Positions 56,922 through 64,000 of a stretch of 64,000 nucleotides of DNA are shown here, in pieces (the stretch's first letter is position 1; each line of letters begins with the position of its first letter). Both the position numbers and the translations under genes were made by a program. The notes below the pieces were generated by a model. That model saw only the letters and a list, made by a program, of their open reading frames with translations, was not told where the DNA came from and searched no databases. The DNA comes from a virus, in the IMG/VR virus record IMGVR_UViG_3300025162_000021, positions 106,593 through 170,592 of that record; one strand, given 5' to 3'.

Positions 56922-57210
56922 TACTACTGTAGTAAATACAAGCGTTACTGTAAATACAAAGCCTTTGGGATTCTTTAGAGACCCCTCAGGAGACTTGAGT
57001 TCAGGAAGGCTTGTAAAGATAGGCTCTTTTTTCGCAGCCATTGTTATTGGCTTAGCAGGATTAGGTGTATTAAGTTACGCCGCAATCTATCCTGCGGCAA
57101 CAGTTAACGCAGCCTTGACACCACTTTCCAGCTACTGCTTAGGAATTGCTGGAATGTTTTTAGGCGTCGCCGGCGGATCTGAGATCGTACAGAAAGTTAC
57201 TAAAAGTTAA
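56914..57210 (+). CDS. Small membrane protein, holin-like candidate
   Basis: 98 residues with two hydrophobic segments at about 37-58 (FFAAIVIGLAGLGVLSYAAI) and 66-88 (PLSSYCLGIAGMFLGVAGG), a polar N-terminus and a basic end (QKVTKS). Size and topology are like class II holins, and late position fits. No endolysin is adjacent, so the call is tentative; a virion membrane-contact protein is the alternative. Confidence 0.4.
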   Translation: MSDTTVVNTSVTVNTKPLGFFRDPSGDLSSGRLVKIGSFFAAIVIGLAGLGVLSYAAIYPAATVNAALTPLSSYCLGIAGMFLGVAGGSEIVQKVTKS

Positions 57211-57229
57211 GTCCCACTGGAGGACACAC

Positions 57230-57237
57230 ACTAATTA
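57230..57237 (+). promoter_or_regulatory. ACTAATTA motif upstream of the 618-aa virion gene
   Basis: ACTAATTATAGAG in the 69-base gap, 43 bases before the start codon. The following gene is a probable abundant virion protein and has its own strong AAAGGAG ribosome site. Confidence 0.45.
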
Positions 57238-57279
57238 TAGAGTTAGGAGCCTCATAGAGGTAAATACAAAGGAGATCAT

Positions 57280-59136
57280 ATGGCAACTATTAAGAAATCC
57301 CTGAAGAAGGGCGGCGAGGCTCGTTGGACGTTCCGAGGAGCTCAGTCGGGAGATTTTTTCACAATTCCAAACGGATTCCGAGTCGCTACCGACGGCGTTG
57401 TTTTAGAGAACAATACAACCGTTCCAGTAGAAGGAACCATTTCTATCGGTAAGGGCAGCGTTCCTATTTTTGGAGCTTATGCCTTCACACTCAGCACTCT
57501 TACGACTGCTACCACAGGTACTATTACTGCTGGTGGTGCGTTGAGCTTCACCACAGCTCTGACTGCTGCTCAGGTTACCGCAGTTAACGCTCTCGGTAAC
57601 ACAGCGGCTGGATTAGCTCTCTTCGCATCTTCTCTTGTAGGTAATATCAATGCAACAGCGGCAGGAGCGGCTGCAGCAGCAGCAGCAACTACCAATCCTG
57701 GATACCTATCCCCTTGGACAGTATCTTCTTCTGGTGCAGTTATTACCTTCGTGGCCCCTGTTCCAGGCACTGTCAACACAGCACCTACCTTCACGGGCTC
57801 AGCTGGTGTAACAATCAGTGCAGCTGTTAACACGGCAGTTGGAGCAAACGACGTTTCTGTTCTATCTGGTTACTCTGTAGCCTCCTTGGCCCCAGGAGCA
57901 ATAACTCAGGTTACTTTGCCTGCGCCTATCTACAACGACGTGGCTACCGGTGGAAGACTTAATACTGTTTTCACAGGTACAACTTCAGGCTCTGCGGGAT
58001 CATATGTTCTCTGTGGAAAGACAGTAAGTATTCCAACATCTACCACGGCCCTTCAAACCGGAGTCGTACTAGGCGGACGTTCTATTTATGTCTCTACGAT
58101 ATCTGGTTACGTAGGTACAGCAGGTATCACTGTTAACGGCGTCGCTGTTACGGCTCTTGCTTCTTCTCTCGCCGGTATCGTTAACGGCATCGCAAATACT
58201 AACGTTCCAGGATGGACTATATTCTCTGACGGCGCAACAATCTTTACAATGATTGCTAACTTGCCCGGTCCGACATCAATGCCTGTTATAGTGACTGCAG
58301 GTCAGTTCACTAACACACCATCTACCCAGACTGTGGGCTTCAATCTTCCTGGTTATATCGCTGACACTTCTACTCCGATCGCAACTACAATTACTTTAAA
58401 CGGTAACGCTGGTGCATTAGCTTCTGCTGTAATCGGTGGAAATTATGTCGCAGCTCCTTATCTCGCTGCATTGACTTATACTCCTACTATAATGGCCCCC
58501 GTCTTTGCTGGATGTGCGTGGTACCAGGGAGTTATGACTGGTGCGCCAACTGCAACTACTCAGATAGTTATTGATGGTGTTTCTTCGATCGCTTGTGGTG
58601 CAACTTCTCTAGCTTCCCTGATGACTGCCATGGCTGGTCTATCAGGCGTTAACTGGATTATCACAAACGTAGCAGGCGGCTCCTTCCTGATGGTTAACAC
58701 CGTCCCAGGATATCACGCTCCTCCTGTGATTTCTTTCACCAACAACAACAACGCTGCTGTGGGTACTATTACTTCTGGTCCAGGATTTACTCTTTCTGGC
58801 TACACCCAGACTTACACGGCAACGACCGCAGTGTTTACTTCTCAGGCTACTACTTATGCGCCTGGAATGTCTTTCTACCCCGTGGTAGCTCCTACTACTC
58901 AGACTTGGATTAAGAATGCGGCTTACAGCGGCTCTACTGGTGGCGTTATTGTATCTAACGATATTGTAAACACCGTGGGCTACTCGGCTCCAACTCTCAC
59001 AGTAGGAAGTACAATCGGTACTCAGACCTATGTGAATACCCTCACTTCAACTGATACTCCTTACTTCTTTACCTTCTCTCGTTCTGAGATGCATGGTAAG
59101 ACCAATGTGTCAGTTCTTCTAAAGAAGTGGTCGTAA
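57280..59136 (+). CDS. Virion protein with repeated Ig-like/beta domains, 618 aa
   Basis: AAAGGAGATC precedes the ATG. An N-terminal 60-residue basic region (TIKKSLKKGGEARWTFRGAQ) is followed by repeated domains, each of about 100 residues with GxxxTxxxxAxxxxxVTAVNA-like strands, such as LTAAQVTAVNALGNTAAGLA and further Ser/Thr/Ala-rich blocks. This composition is typical of decoration or fibre proteins made in quantity. The codon pattern is GC-richer than its neighbours, in keeping with high expression. It has its own upstream motif and a terminator after it, so it forms a single-gene unit. Confidence 0.65.
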   Translation: MATIKKSLKKGGEARWTFRGAQSGDFFTIPNGFRVATDGVVLENNTTVPVEGTISIGKGSVPIFGAYAFTLSTLTTATTGTITAGGALSFTTALTAAQVTAVNALGNTAAGLALFASSLVGNINATAAGAAAAAAATTNPGYLSPWTVSSSGAVITFVAPVPGTVNTAPTFTGSAGVTISAAVNTAVGANDVSVLSGYSVASLAPGAITQVTLPAPIYNDVATGGRLNTVFTGTTSGSAGSYVLCGKTVSIPTSTTALQTGVVLGGRSIYVSTISGYVGTAGITVNGVAVTALASSLAGIVNGIANTNVPGWTIFSDGATIFTMIANLPGPTSMPVIVTAGQFTNTPSTQTVGFNLPGYIADTSTPIATTITLNGNAGALASAVIGGNYVAAPYLAALTYTPTIMAPVFAGCAWYQGVMTGAPTATTQIVIDGVSSIACGATSLASLMTAMAGLSGVNWIITNVAGGSFLMVNTVPGYHAPPVISFTNNNNAAVGTITSGPGFTLSGYTQTYTATTAVFTSQATTYAPGMSFYPVVAPTTQTWIKNAAYSGSTGGVIVSNDIVNTVGYSAPTLTVGSTIGTQTYVNTLTSTDTPYFFTFSRSEMHGKTNVSVLLKKWS

Positions 59137-59158
59137 TTTAAACGAATTTTCGAAAAAT

Positions 59159-59185
59159 AAAGGAGGCTGAAAAGCCTCCTTTTTA
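59159..59185 (+). terminator. Terminator after the 618-aa gene
   Basis: Stem AAAGGAGGCT / AGCCTCCTTT with GAAA loop and a T run. Confidence 0.9.
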
Positions 59186-59201
59186 ATTTAATTAGAGATG
59201 T

Positions 59202-59209
59202 ACTAATTT
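59202..59209 (+). promoter_or_regulatory. ACTAATTT motif variant
   Basis: ACTAATTTGG seven bases before the ATG at 59216, immediately after a terminator; the gene lacks a Shine-Dalgarno. Confidence 0.35.
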
Positions 59210-59215
59210 GGAACG

Positions 59216-59659
59216 ATGTACCAAAACCCCAGAACTCTATTTCAGCAGCGTATAAATGGTCTTCTAAAAGATCCGGAATGTTCTCCTATGTTTGAGGATA
59301 TCTTTAAATTGCTGCAGTTATATGCCTTAGAAAAATTAACGCCCAATAAGCCTGATGAGTCAAACTGGAAAACTCTGTTGCTTATGTACGAAGAACTAGG
59401 CCCATCTGGGATGGCTAAGCTCGTGTCCTTGGCTAAAGGCAAAGCCATAACTTTCCCTACAGAAGAAGAGTTTCAAGACTCTGTAATAACTACTTTAAGT
59501 TATTACTATAAGGAAGTAGAGAATAAGAATTGGGACGAAATTAAAAAGATACTGAATCAGCCGGATCTGAATACTATTAAGTTCGGCATTCGCGTACGGA
59601 ATTTCTCGACGTTTATAAATGAACAGTTGTTGAAAAAATTCAAGAAGGTAGAAATATGA
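59216..59659 (+). CDS. Hypothetical protein, 147 aa, baseplate-hub-type candidate
   Basis: 147 residues, largely helical (MFEDIFKLLQLYALEKLTPN, PSGMAKLVSLAKGKAITFPT). No Shine-Dalgarno is seen. Coupled to the next gene by ATGA overlap. Pairs of small helical proteins in this location in T4-like phages are hub or assembly factors such as gp26/gp51, but I cannot show homology. Confidence 0.55.
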   Translation: MYQNPRTLFQQRINGLLKDPECSPMFEDIFKLLQLYALEKLTPNKPDESNWKTLLLMYEELGPSGMAKLVSLAKGKAITFPTEEEFQDSVITTLSYYYKEVENKNWDEIKKILNQPDLNTIKFGIRVRNFSTFINEQLLKKFKKVEI

Positions 59660-60132
59660 AAAACAAAGATTTAGAGGACGCAAAAAACATGTTAACTGCT
59701 ACGTTGGTGGAATCCACTAAAACACCAACCTTATACGACCCTTCTACAGAAGTAGAGAGATCATTATCTAGCTTTCTTCAACATAGGCTGACCAAATTGC
59801 AGGAGGACGCTTCAAGAGAAGAAACTATATGGGAGGCTATAACAGAGAGAGTCTCTGAGTTCAATCCTGATCAGCTAATGAGGCTTCTAAATATTCTACA
59901 AGAGAATAGTAACTCAGGCGTTGAAAAAATCCTGAGTCCTTTCATTCCGAGAGCAGGGGAAAGAATTCCCCTCTTGCCTGACAACTCAAAGAAGAGTAAG
60001 GATATCGTCGAAGAGACAATATTCAATGAGTCTGGTAAAGATTTGATGGAGGCCTTTTCCGAATTGAACTCCCTAGTGAGGGAAATGGCTAAGACAAGAG
60101 AAACTGAGGATATAAAGAAAGTACTGTCGTAA
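59656..60132 (+). CDS. Hypothetical helical protein, 158 aa
   Basis: ATGA overlap with the upstream gene and AAGGTAG before the ATG. Helical, acidic, with long Glu/Lys segments (EETIWEAITERVSEFNPDQL) and LLPDNSKKSKDI. It could be a chaperone or assembly factor. After its stop at 60132 the transcript continues into an 86-base untranslated stretch that holds a perfect anti-16S sequence and a terminator. Confidence 0.6.
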   Translation: MKNKDLEDAKNMLTATLVESTKTPTLYDPSTEVERSLSSFLQHRLTKLQEDASREETIWEAITERVSEFNPDQLMRLLNILQENSNSGVEKILSPFIPRAGERIPLLPDNSKKSKDIVEETIFNESGKDLMEAFSELNSLVREMAKTRETEDIKKVLS

Positions 60133-60152
60133 AATATACTTTTCTGTATCTT

Positions 60153-60169
60153 TAGAAAGGAGGTGATCC
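60153..60169 (+). ncRNA. Perfect 17-nt complement of a 16S rRNA 3' end in an untranslated stretch
   Basis: TAGAAAGGAGGTGATCC at 60153-60169 is the exact reverse complement of a 16S rRNA 3' terminus ending GGAUCACCUCCUUUCUA. Normal ribosome sites in this genome pair at four to seven bases. Nothing substantial is translated after it: in reach are only a GTG and an ATG that begin the same frame and stop within nine codons (VTKMYKNKR). A terminator follows at 60219. It may be a tail of the preceding mRNA or a separate small RNA that binds 30S subunits. The RNA assignment is an inference. Confidence 0.5.
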
Positions 60170-60218
60170 TAATCTAAAGGTGACGAAAATGTACAAAAAT
60201 AAAAGGTAGGAATATGCT

Positions 60219-60250
60219 AAGAGGCTCTCTGAAAAGAGAGCCTCTTTTTT
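60219..60250 (+). terminator. Terminator between convergent genes
   Basis: Stem AAGAGGCTCTCT / AGAGAGCCTCTT with GAAA loop and a T run on the plus strand. It overlaps the first bases of the helicase stop on the opposing strand. Confidence 0.9.
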
Positions 60251-62066
60251 ATACACTACTCATCTCAAATATCATCTTCGCTGTATTACGATCTAAGTAC
60301 TGTTGAGTACCGAACTTTTTAGTTGTGAAGTCCTTATCTTCCAAATTCATATCTCGAACACAATCTAAGGAGTTATCAATAATTAGGAGATAGGTGTACA
60401 CCGTCTTCTGTTGCCCAATACGATGAATACGAAATATAGATTGGTTATACTCTGTATAATTCCAGGTTCTATCAAAGTAAATAGCTATATTAGCCTCAAC
60501 AATAGTCACGCTGCTATTAAGAACCTGTATGCCCGCAATAAGAATATTGCGATCTTTCGAGGCTTGAAAATCTGCTATGATATCTGCCTTGAATTCATCC
60601 AGGGTCCTCCCCTTCGGTACTTTGACTTCCCCGTTGATGAGATAGGGCTGCCTCTTTTCTAAGATTACCGCCAGTTCTTGACCGACTGTAGGATGAGAGC
60701 ACCATATAATAATTTTTTCGTTAGGATGCTTTTCTAAGAGATCATCCAAAGCTCCCATCTTACAGTGATTAGAGAACTTAAATTTTTCGACCTTGCGAAT
60801 AAGATTGTCTGGTAACTTTGTTTCATGGTTTAAAAGTAAGCTTGGATTATCGATGGCTAAGGAGAGATAGGGGAAAGAATTAAACACAGCTCGAGAGTCT
60901 ATGCCTCCGTAAAATTCTTGTATGGCTCGTAGTTTTTCTACAACGATTCCTTGGTAGATTTCCTTCTGCTCATCAGATAGCTCCACATAAATCTTCTGTA
61001 TGAAGTGCTCAGGCAACTCCAAAACGTCGTCAGCAAATCTTCGAGTAGACACTGATTTTACAATATCAGCCATCTCTATAAGTTTATTGGGTTTGAAGTA
61101 ATTGATAGCATATAAAGAAAATCTATTGCCAGTATCTGCATACTCTTGTAGCCACTCGAAGTAAGAGAAATTCTTTACTAAGGCGGGATCTAAGAACTTC
61201 AGCTGTGAGTAGTACTTCTCTTCTCTGTCTGCAGGAGTTCCTGTTGCAATGTATCTATACTGAAAGAAGGGAGCGGCAAGGTGTATGGCCTTAGATTGCC
61301 TGGCTTGAGGATTCGCGATATTATGTGATTCGTCCAGGATAATGATGCCAACATCTCCCTGAAGCCAATCTCGAAAGGGAATAGGACACTTACGATAATT
61401 CTTTGAATTGGATATCTCTTCCTGATACTCATCAGATACTAAGAGGAAAGATCGGTAGCTGCAGATGACAACATGAGATTTCACGTCGTCAAAAGGTCGC
61501 CGGTTTTTAATTCCCCCAACTCTAACATCTGATGAGTCATAGTTAGAAAATCTCCCCAGTTCTCTCTTGATATTGTAAGTGCCAGACCCTGAGGTAATGA
61601 TAAGTACTTTTCTGACGTCTTTGTATTTACGGAGTAATTCAAGGGTGTTACATAGTATCCAGCTCTTCCCGGTACCTTGTTCATTAAAAAGAGCATATCG
61701 GTTGTAACTGGAGCATTTAGATAGGTCTTCGAGTTGGAAATATTCATGCGGCGCCTTCCCCATAATGGGTTGTACTTTTAAATCATCTTTAGTAAAAGGA
61801 ATTCTTTGAAATTCGATCGATCTCTTGGGAGTCTTCAATATCTCTATCTGAGACCATACTTCGTTTGTAATATAAAGTTCTTCTACGTCTCCCAAAGCGT
61901 CTATGACAGAGTCATAAACAGACGTCGGAATACACCACTGTTTACTCTTTGGTTCAAACTGACATCGATATCTCTTATATATAGTAAGATCTGTATCGAA
62001 GGCGTTGACCGAGAATAATTGACTGGCATATATTTTATCGTCGCGAACTAGAATCTGAATGCTCAT
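60249..62066 (-). CDS. SNF2-type superfamily 2 helicase
   Basis: 605 residues. N-terminal 100 residues precede the helicase core: NEQGTGKS (128-135, Walker A), a strand motif LIITSGSGTYNIK, CSYRSF, DESH at 245-248, GTPAD, and in the second lobe WCSHPTVGQ, ADFQASKDRNILIAG and FRIHRIGQQKT (motif VI). This arrangement is that of SNF2/HepA-type translocases. In T4-like phages UvsW and related helicases remodel replication forks and recombination intermediates. It overlaps by four bases with the PolA C-terminal fragment upstream, so they share a transcript. Confidence 0.85.
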   Translation of the reverse strand: MSIQILVRDDKIYASQLFSVNAFDTDLTIYKRYRCQFEPKSKQWCIPTSVYDSVIDALGDVEELYITNEVWSQIEILKTPKRSIEFQRIPFTKDDLKVQPIMGKAPHEYFQLEDLSKCSSYNRYALFNEQGTGKSWILCNTLELLRKYKDVRKVLIITSGSGTYNIKRELGRFSNYDSSDVRVGGIKNRRPFDDVKSHVVICSYRSFLLVSDEYQEEISNSKNYRKCPIPFRDWLQGDVGIIILDESHNIANPQARQSKAIHLAAPFFQYRYIATGTPADREEKYYSQLKFLDPALVKNFSYFEWLQEYADTGNRFSLYAINYFKPNKLIEMADIVKSVSTRRFADDVLELPEHFIQKIYVELSDEQKEIYQGIVVEKLRAIQEFYGGIDSRAVFNSFPYLSLAIDNPSLLLNHETKLPDNLIRKVEKFKFSNHCKMGALDDLLEKHPNEKIIIWCSHPTVGQELAVILEKRQPYLINGEVKVPKGRTLDEFKADIIADFQASKDRNILIAGIQVLNSSVTIVEANIAIYFDRTWNYTEYNQSIFRIHRIGQQKTVYTYLLIIDNSLDCVRDMNLEDKDFTTKKFGTQQYLDRNTAKMIFEMSSV

Positions 62067-62860
62067 TGGAGATTATGCTCCTTGAAATATTTTCTCCAGT
62101 CTACGCCGCCTTTATAGTACTCCCCCTCACGAGGATCTGCGATAACAATATCTACTGTCAAAGGAACACCCTTCTGCCAGGGTTCCATTCTTTCAAATAT
62201 TTCTTTGATCTTGGCTATCACCTCTTTCATTTCATTATCCCAGATAATGAAATCTACAGAGTCGTGAACCATACCTTGTATATAGGATTTAATATTATTG
62301 GCTTCTTTCCAGATTTGGAAATCGACCATGCAACCCATTACTTTACAAGCCTCATCATTTTGAATAGTCGTGTTGGCTAAGATATTATAAAGGCCCGCTA
62401 CTTCTTTTCTATCCTCATCCTTACCTTTTAGCATAAGAACTGGCGTTCTGCGAATTGCTCCGTGGTAAGAACGAACATATCCCTGCTCCTCGCCTATCTG
62501 CTTATTACGCTCAATGCGATCAGCAAGTCCTTTATATGTCTTAAAGAATTGGTCTCGAATATAATCAGCGACCGTAATGTAGCCCCACATTTTAGGTTCT
62601 ACATCTTTATACTTCTTAGCAATATTAAATTTCTTGTCGTAGAGCTGAAATTCCTCTATGAAGTCGTCGACCTGCTCTTGCGTCCATTTTACAGATAAAG
62701 TAGTCTCGGCGAATGTTATGGAAGCCATACCGAATAAAAATCCGAAGTTAACTGCTTTCGCCATTTGTCTGTATACATCGTAAATGTTATCTTTCTGGCG
62801 CAGTCTCTTAAATTCAATTTCTGTTATGGGCCTCATGACTTTTCTATGTGTGATTTTCAT
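62063..62860 (-). CDS. DNA polymerase family A, C-terminal fragment (motifs B and C)
   Basis: 265 residues from an ATG at 62860; an upstream in-frame TTG at 62908 would extend it but is not supported. It begins MKITHRKVMRPITEIEFKRL and continues with motif B RQMAKAVNFGFLFG and motif C GMVHDSVDFIIW, the fingers and palm parts missing from the polymerase at 21744. FLFG replaces the common xxYG in the O helix. The rest is the thumb-side C-terminus ending WRKYFKEHNLQ. Only together do the fragments contain all three catalytic motifs. How they join (intein or noncovalent) is not shown: no clear C-intein precedes the ATG. Ribosome site is weak. Confidence 0.8.
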   Translation of the reverse strand: MKITHRKVMRPITEIEFKRLRQKDNIYDVYRQMAKAVNFGFLFGMASITFAETTLSVKWTQEQVDDFIEEFQLYDKKFNIAKKYKDVEPKMWGYITVADYIRDQFFKTYKGLADRIERNKQIGEEQGYVRSYHGAIRRTPVLMLKGKDEDRKEVAGLYNILANTTIQNDEACKVMGCMVDFQIWKEANNIKSYIQGMVHDSVDFIIWDNEMKEVIAKIKEIFERMEPWQKGVPLTVDIVIADPREGEYYKGGVDWRKYFKEHNLQ

Positions 62861-62901
62861 ATAGAGAATATATGAATCAGCCTTTGTATATATTGGTCCA
62901 T

Positions 62902-64000
62902 ATGACAATACTAAAACTTGAGCTTGAAAACTTCATGAACATAGCTAAAGCCGACCTAGATTTTAAAAACGGCATAAATGTTATTTCGGGAAAAAATGGA
63001 GCAGGAAAAAGTGCTGTGCTTGAAGCTATCGCTTTCTGCATGGTTGAACGCAGAAGAGGGGACTCTTGGAAAGACTACATCAGGTCCGGAACAACAGGAT
63101 TTAAAATCCACCTACTCATACAAAAGAGTGCGGCAAAAGCGGATGTCGTTGAATTCAGATATGAAGGTAATATAAAGCAAGGCGCGACCAGTAAGCAAAT
63201 TATCTACCAGGGTAAGACCTATGTGAATTCGGAGTGCTCTGATTTTATAAAGGACACCTTTGACTCCGAAATGTTGGAGAATATTATTTTTACCCTACAG
63301 GATAGTAAACCAGTCACTCACCAGACTCCTCTGGAGCGTAGGACCATATTTAAGAAAATATTCAATTCTAATTTCACAACCGCTGTTGAGAAAATTAAAG
63401 CGGATATTGAACAAAAAGAGGCTGAAAGCACAACCTTAGCATACGAGATAAATGCCATTAAATCCAAAACTTATCCTAAGGTGAGATTAGAGAGTATGGA
63501 TCCTCAGGAATTGAGTGTCTATCTTACAGAGCAATCTAAGATAGAAGATAAGATGAAAGAATCTACGTTCGATAATGAATTTAATACCCTCTACCTGAGC
63601 AACCGAGAAGTCTTCGAAAAGTATGTGTTGCCTTCGTACCTAAATACTAGGGATGATGTAACGAAGCTTGAGAAAGAAATCGGAGATTCTCTAGTGAAAA
63701 CAGAATTCTGCGAACGCGACATACGAGCTGGTGAAGCACGGCTTAATACTTTAGATATAAATATCAGTGGGCTCAAGCTCAAAATAGAAGCTCTTGAAAA
63801 ATCTCTGGACTCTGAGAGTGATTCTATAGGAGACCTTGAAAAAACTTTACAAGGTTTGAGAGCCCGTATCCGGGAAGCTCAGGTGCTTAGGTCCATCTCC
63901 AATACACATTTGGAAACACATAAGAAAGGTAAGTGCGATGCTTGTGGGCAAGATTGTGATATAACAAGGATCCAGGAGTTAGAGACCGGGGTTAAAGTTA
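62902..64000 (+). CDS. SbcC/Rad50-like recombination ATPase (partial, runs off the window)
   Basis: At least 366 residues, open to the end of the window. MTILKLELENFMNIAKADLD is followed by the Walker A GKNGAGKS, then a Q-loop (IFTLQDSKP), then a coiled coil with Lys/Glu heptads, and near the edge a zinc hook CDACGQDCD. The ABC head and coiled-coil arms match SbcC/Rad50/T4 gp46. It should work with the SbcD-like nuclease encoded at 31245. Its start lies 41 bases from the divergent PolA C-terminal fragment, so the two may share control DNA. Confidence 0.85.
   Translation, partial: MTILKLELENFMNIAKADLDFKNGINVISGKNGAGKSAVLEAIAFCMVERRRGDSWKDYIRSGTTGFKIHLLIQKSAAKADVVEFRYEGNIKQGATSKQIIYQGKTYVNSECSDFIKDTFDSEMLENIIFTLQDSKPVTHQTPLERRTIFKKIFNSNFTTAVEKIKADIEQKEAESTTLAYEINAIKSKTYPKVRLESMDPQELSVYLTEQSKIEDKMKESTFDNEFNTLYLSNREVFEKYVLPSYLNTRDDVTKLEKEIGDSLVKTEFCERDIRAGEARLNTLDINISGLKLKIEALEKSLDSESDSIGDLEKTLQGLRARIREAQVLRSISNTHLETHKKGKCDACGQDCDITRIQELETGVKV

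Noticed and set aside
62861-62908. TTG-initiated N-terminal extension of the PolA C-fragment as a C-intein
   Set aside because: The 16 extra residues lack the YD...HN(F) and final His-Asn pattern of a C-intein and would overlap the divergent gene start.
62978-63175. 65-aa plus-strand ORF at the start of the SbcC-like gene
   Set aside because: Another frame of the clearly coding Walker A region.
1-64000. CRISPR arrays, insertion sequences, tRNA genes, integrase and attachment sites
   Set aside because: No regular repeat-spacer pattern, transposase, cloverleaf or recombinase motifs were found by reading both strands.

Overview
This window is part of the genome of a large contractile-tailed (T4-like or jumbo-type) bacteriophage. 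The evidence is a complete tail and baseplate module (sheath, tube, gp25-like, gp6/J-like, long fibres with S74 chaperone domains). It also carries a phage replication set (family A DNA polymerase, CHC2/TOPRIM primase, FEN-type 5'-3' exonuclease, SbcD/SbcC-like nuclease pair, SNF2-type helicase, B12-dependent ribonucleotide reductase) and its own transcription factors (two sigma-like proteins and a candidate sliding clamp). No rRNA, tRNA, CRISPR or insertion sequence was seen. Head, portal and terminase genes are not in the window. The host cannot be read directly. A 17-base perfect complement of a 16S rRNA 3' end of the CCUCCUUUCUA type argues against enterobacteria-like hosts.

Layout. 1-4.8 kb (+): small, relatively GC-rich, probably early genes behind strong promoters, including a DUF932-like gene and one frameshifted gene. 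4.8-14.0 kb (-): a 1746-residue multidomain nucleotidyltransferase/ligase-like protein, an AAA+ ATPase split over two ORFs, a gp55-like sigma factor and a candidate clamp. 14.1-16.7 kb (+): a second sigma factor, two almost completely overlapping coiled-coil membrane ORFs (spanin candidates), an HD (p)ppGpp-hydrolase-like protein and Hsp20. 16.8-23.9 kb (mostly -): class 3 lipase, split-intein nrdJ, a small nucleotidyltransferase and the N-terminal part of a fractured PolA. 24.2-26.4 kb (+): a second GC-rich island of small genes under a copy of the same promoter. 26.5-32.2 kb (+): replication genes. 32.2-60.1 kb (+): virion genes, with a glycine-rich adhesin, a glycosyltransferase and membrane proteins. 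60.2-62.9 kb (-): helicase and the C-terminal part of PolA. 62.9 kb to the end (+): the start of an SbcC/Rad50-like gene.

Recurring themes. Three essential-type genes are fractured: nrdJ by a split intein, AAA+ between Walker B and sensor 1, and PolA between motifs A and B with its halves about 38 kb apart. A shared promoter type, TTGC(C/A)A-N19/20-TATATT, precedes four early or regulatory units. A second motif, ACTAATTA, sits in gaps between genes at the start of many units on both strands and may mark late transcripts. The phage sigma factors and clamp candidate suggest a T4-style late transcription switch. The most unusual elements are the free-standing 17-nt anti-16S sequence at 60153-60169, the double-coded coiled-coil locus at 14710-15369, and the fractured polymerase.
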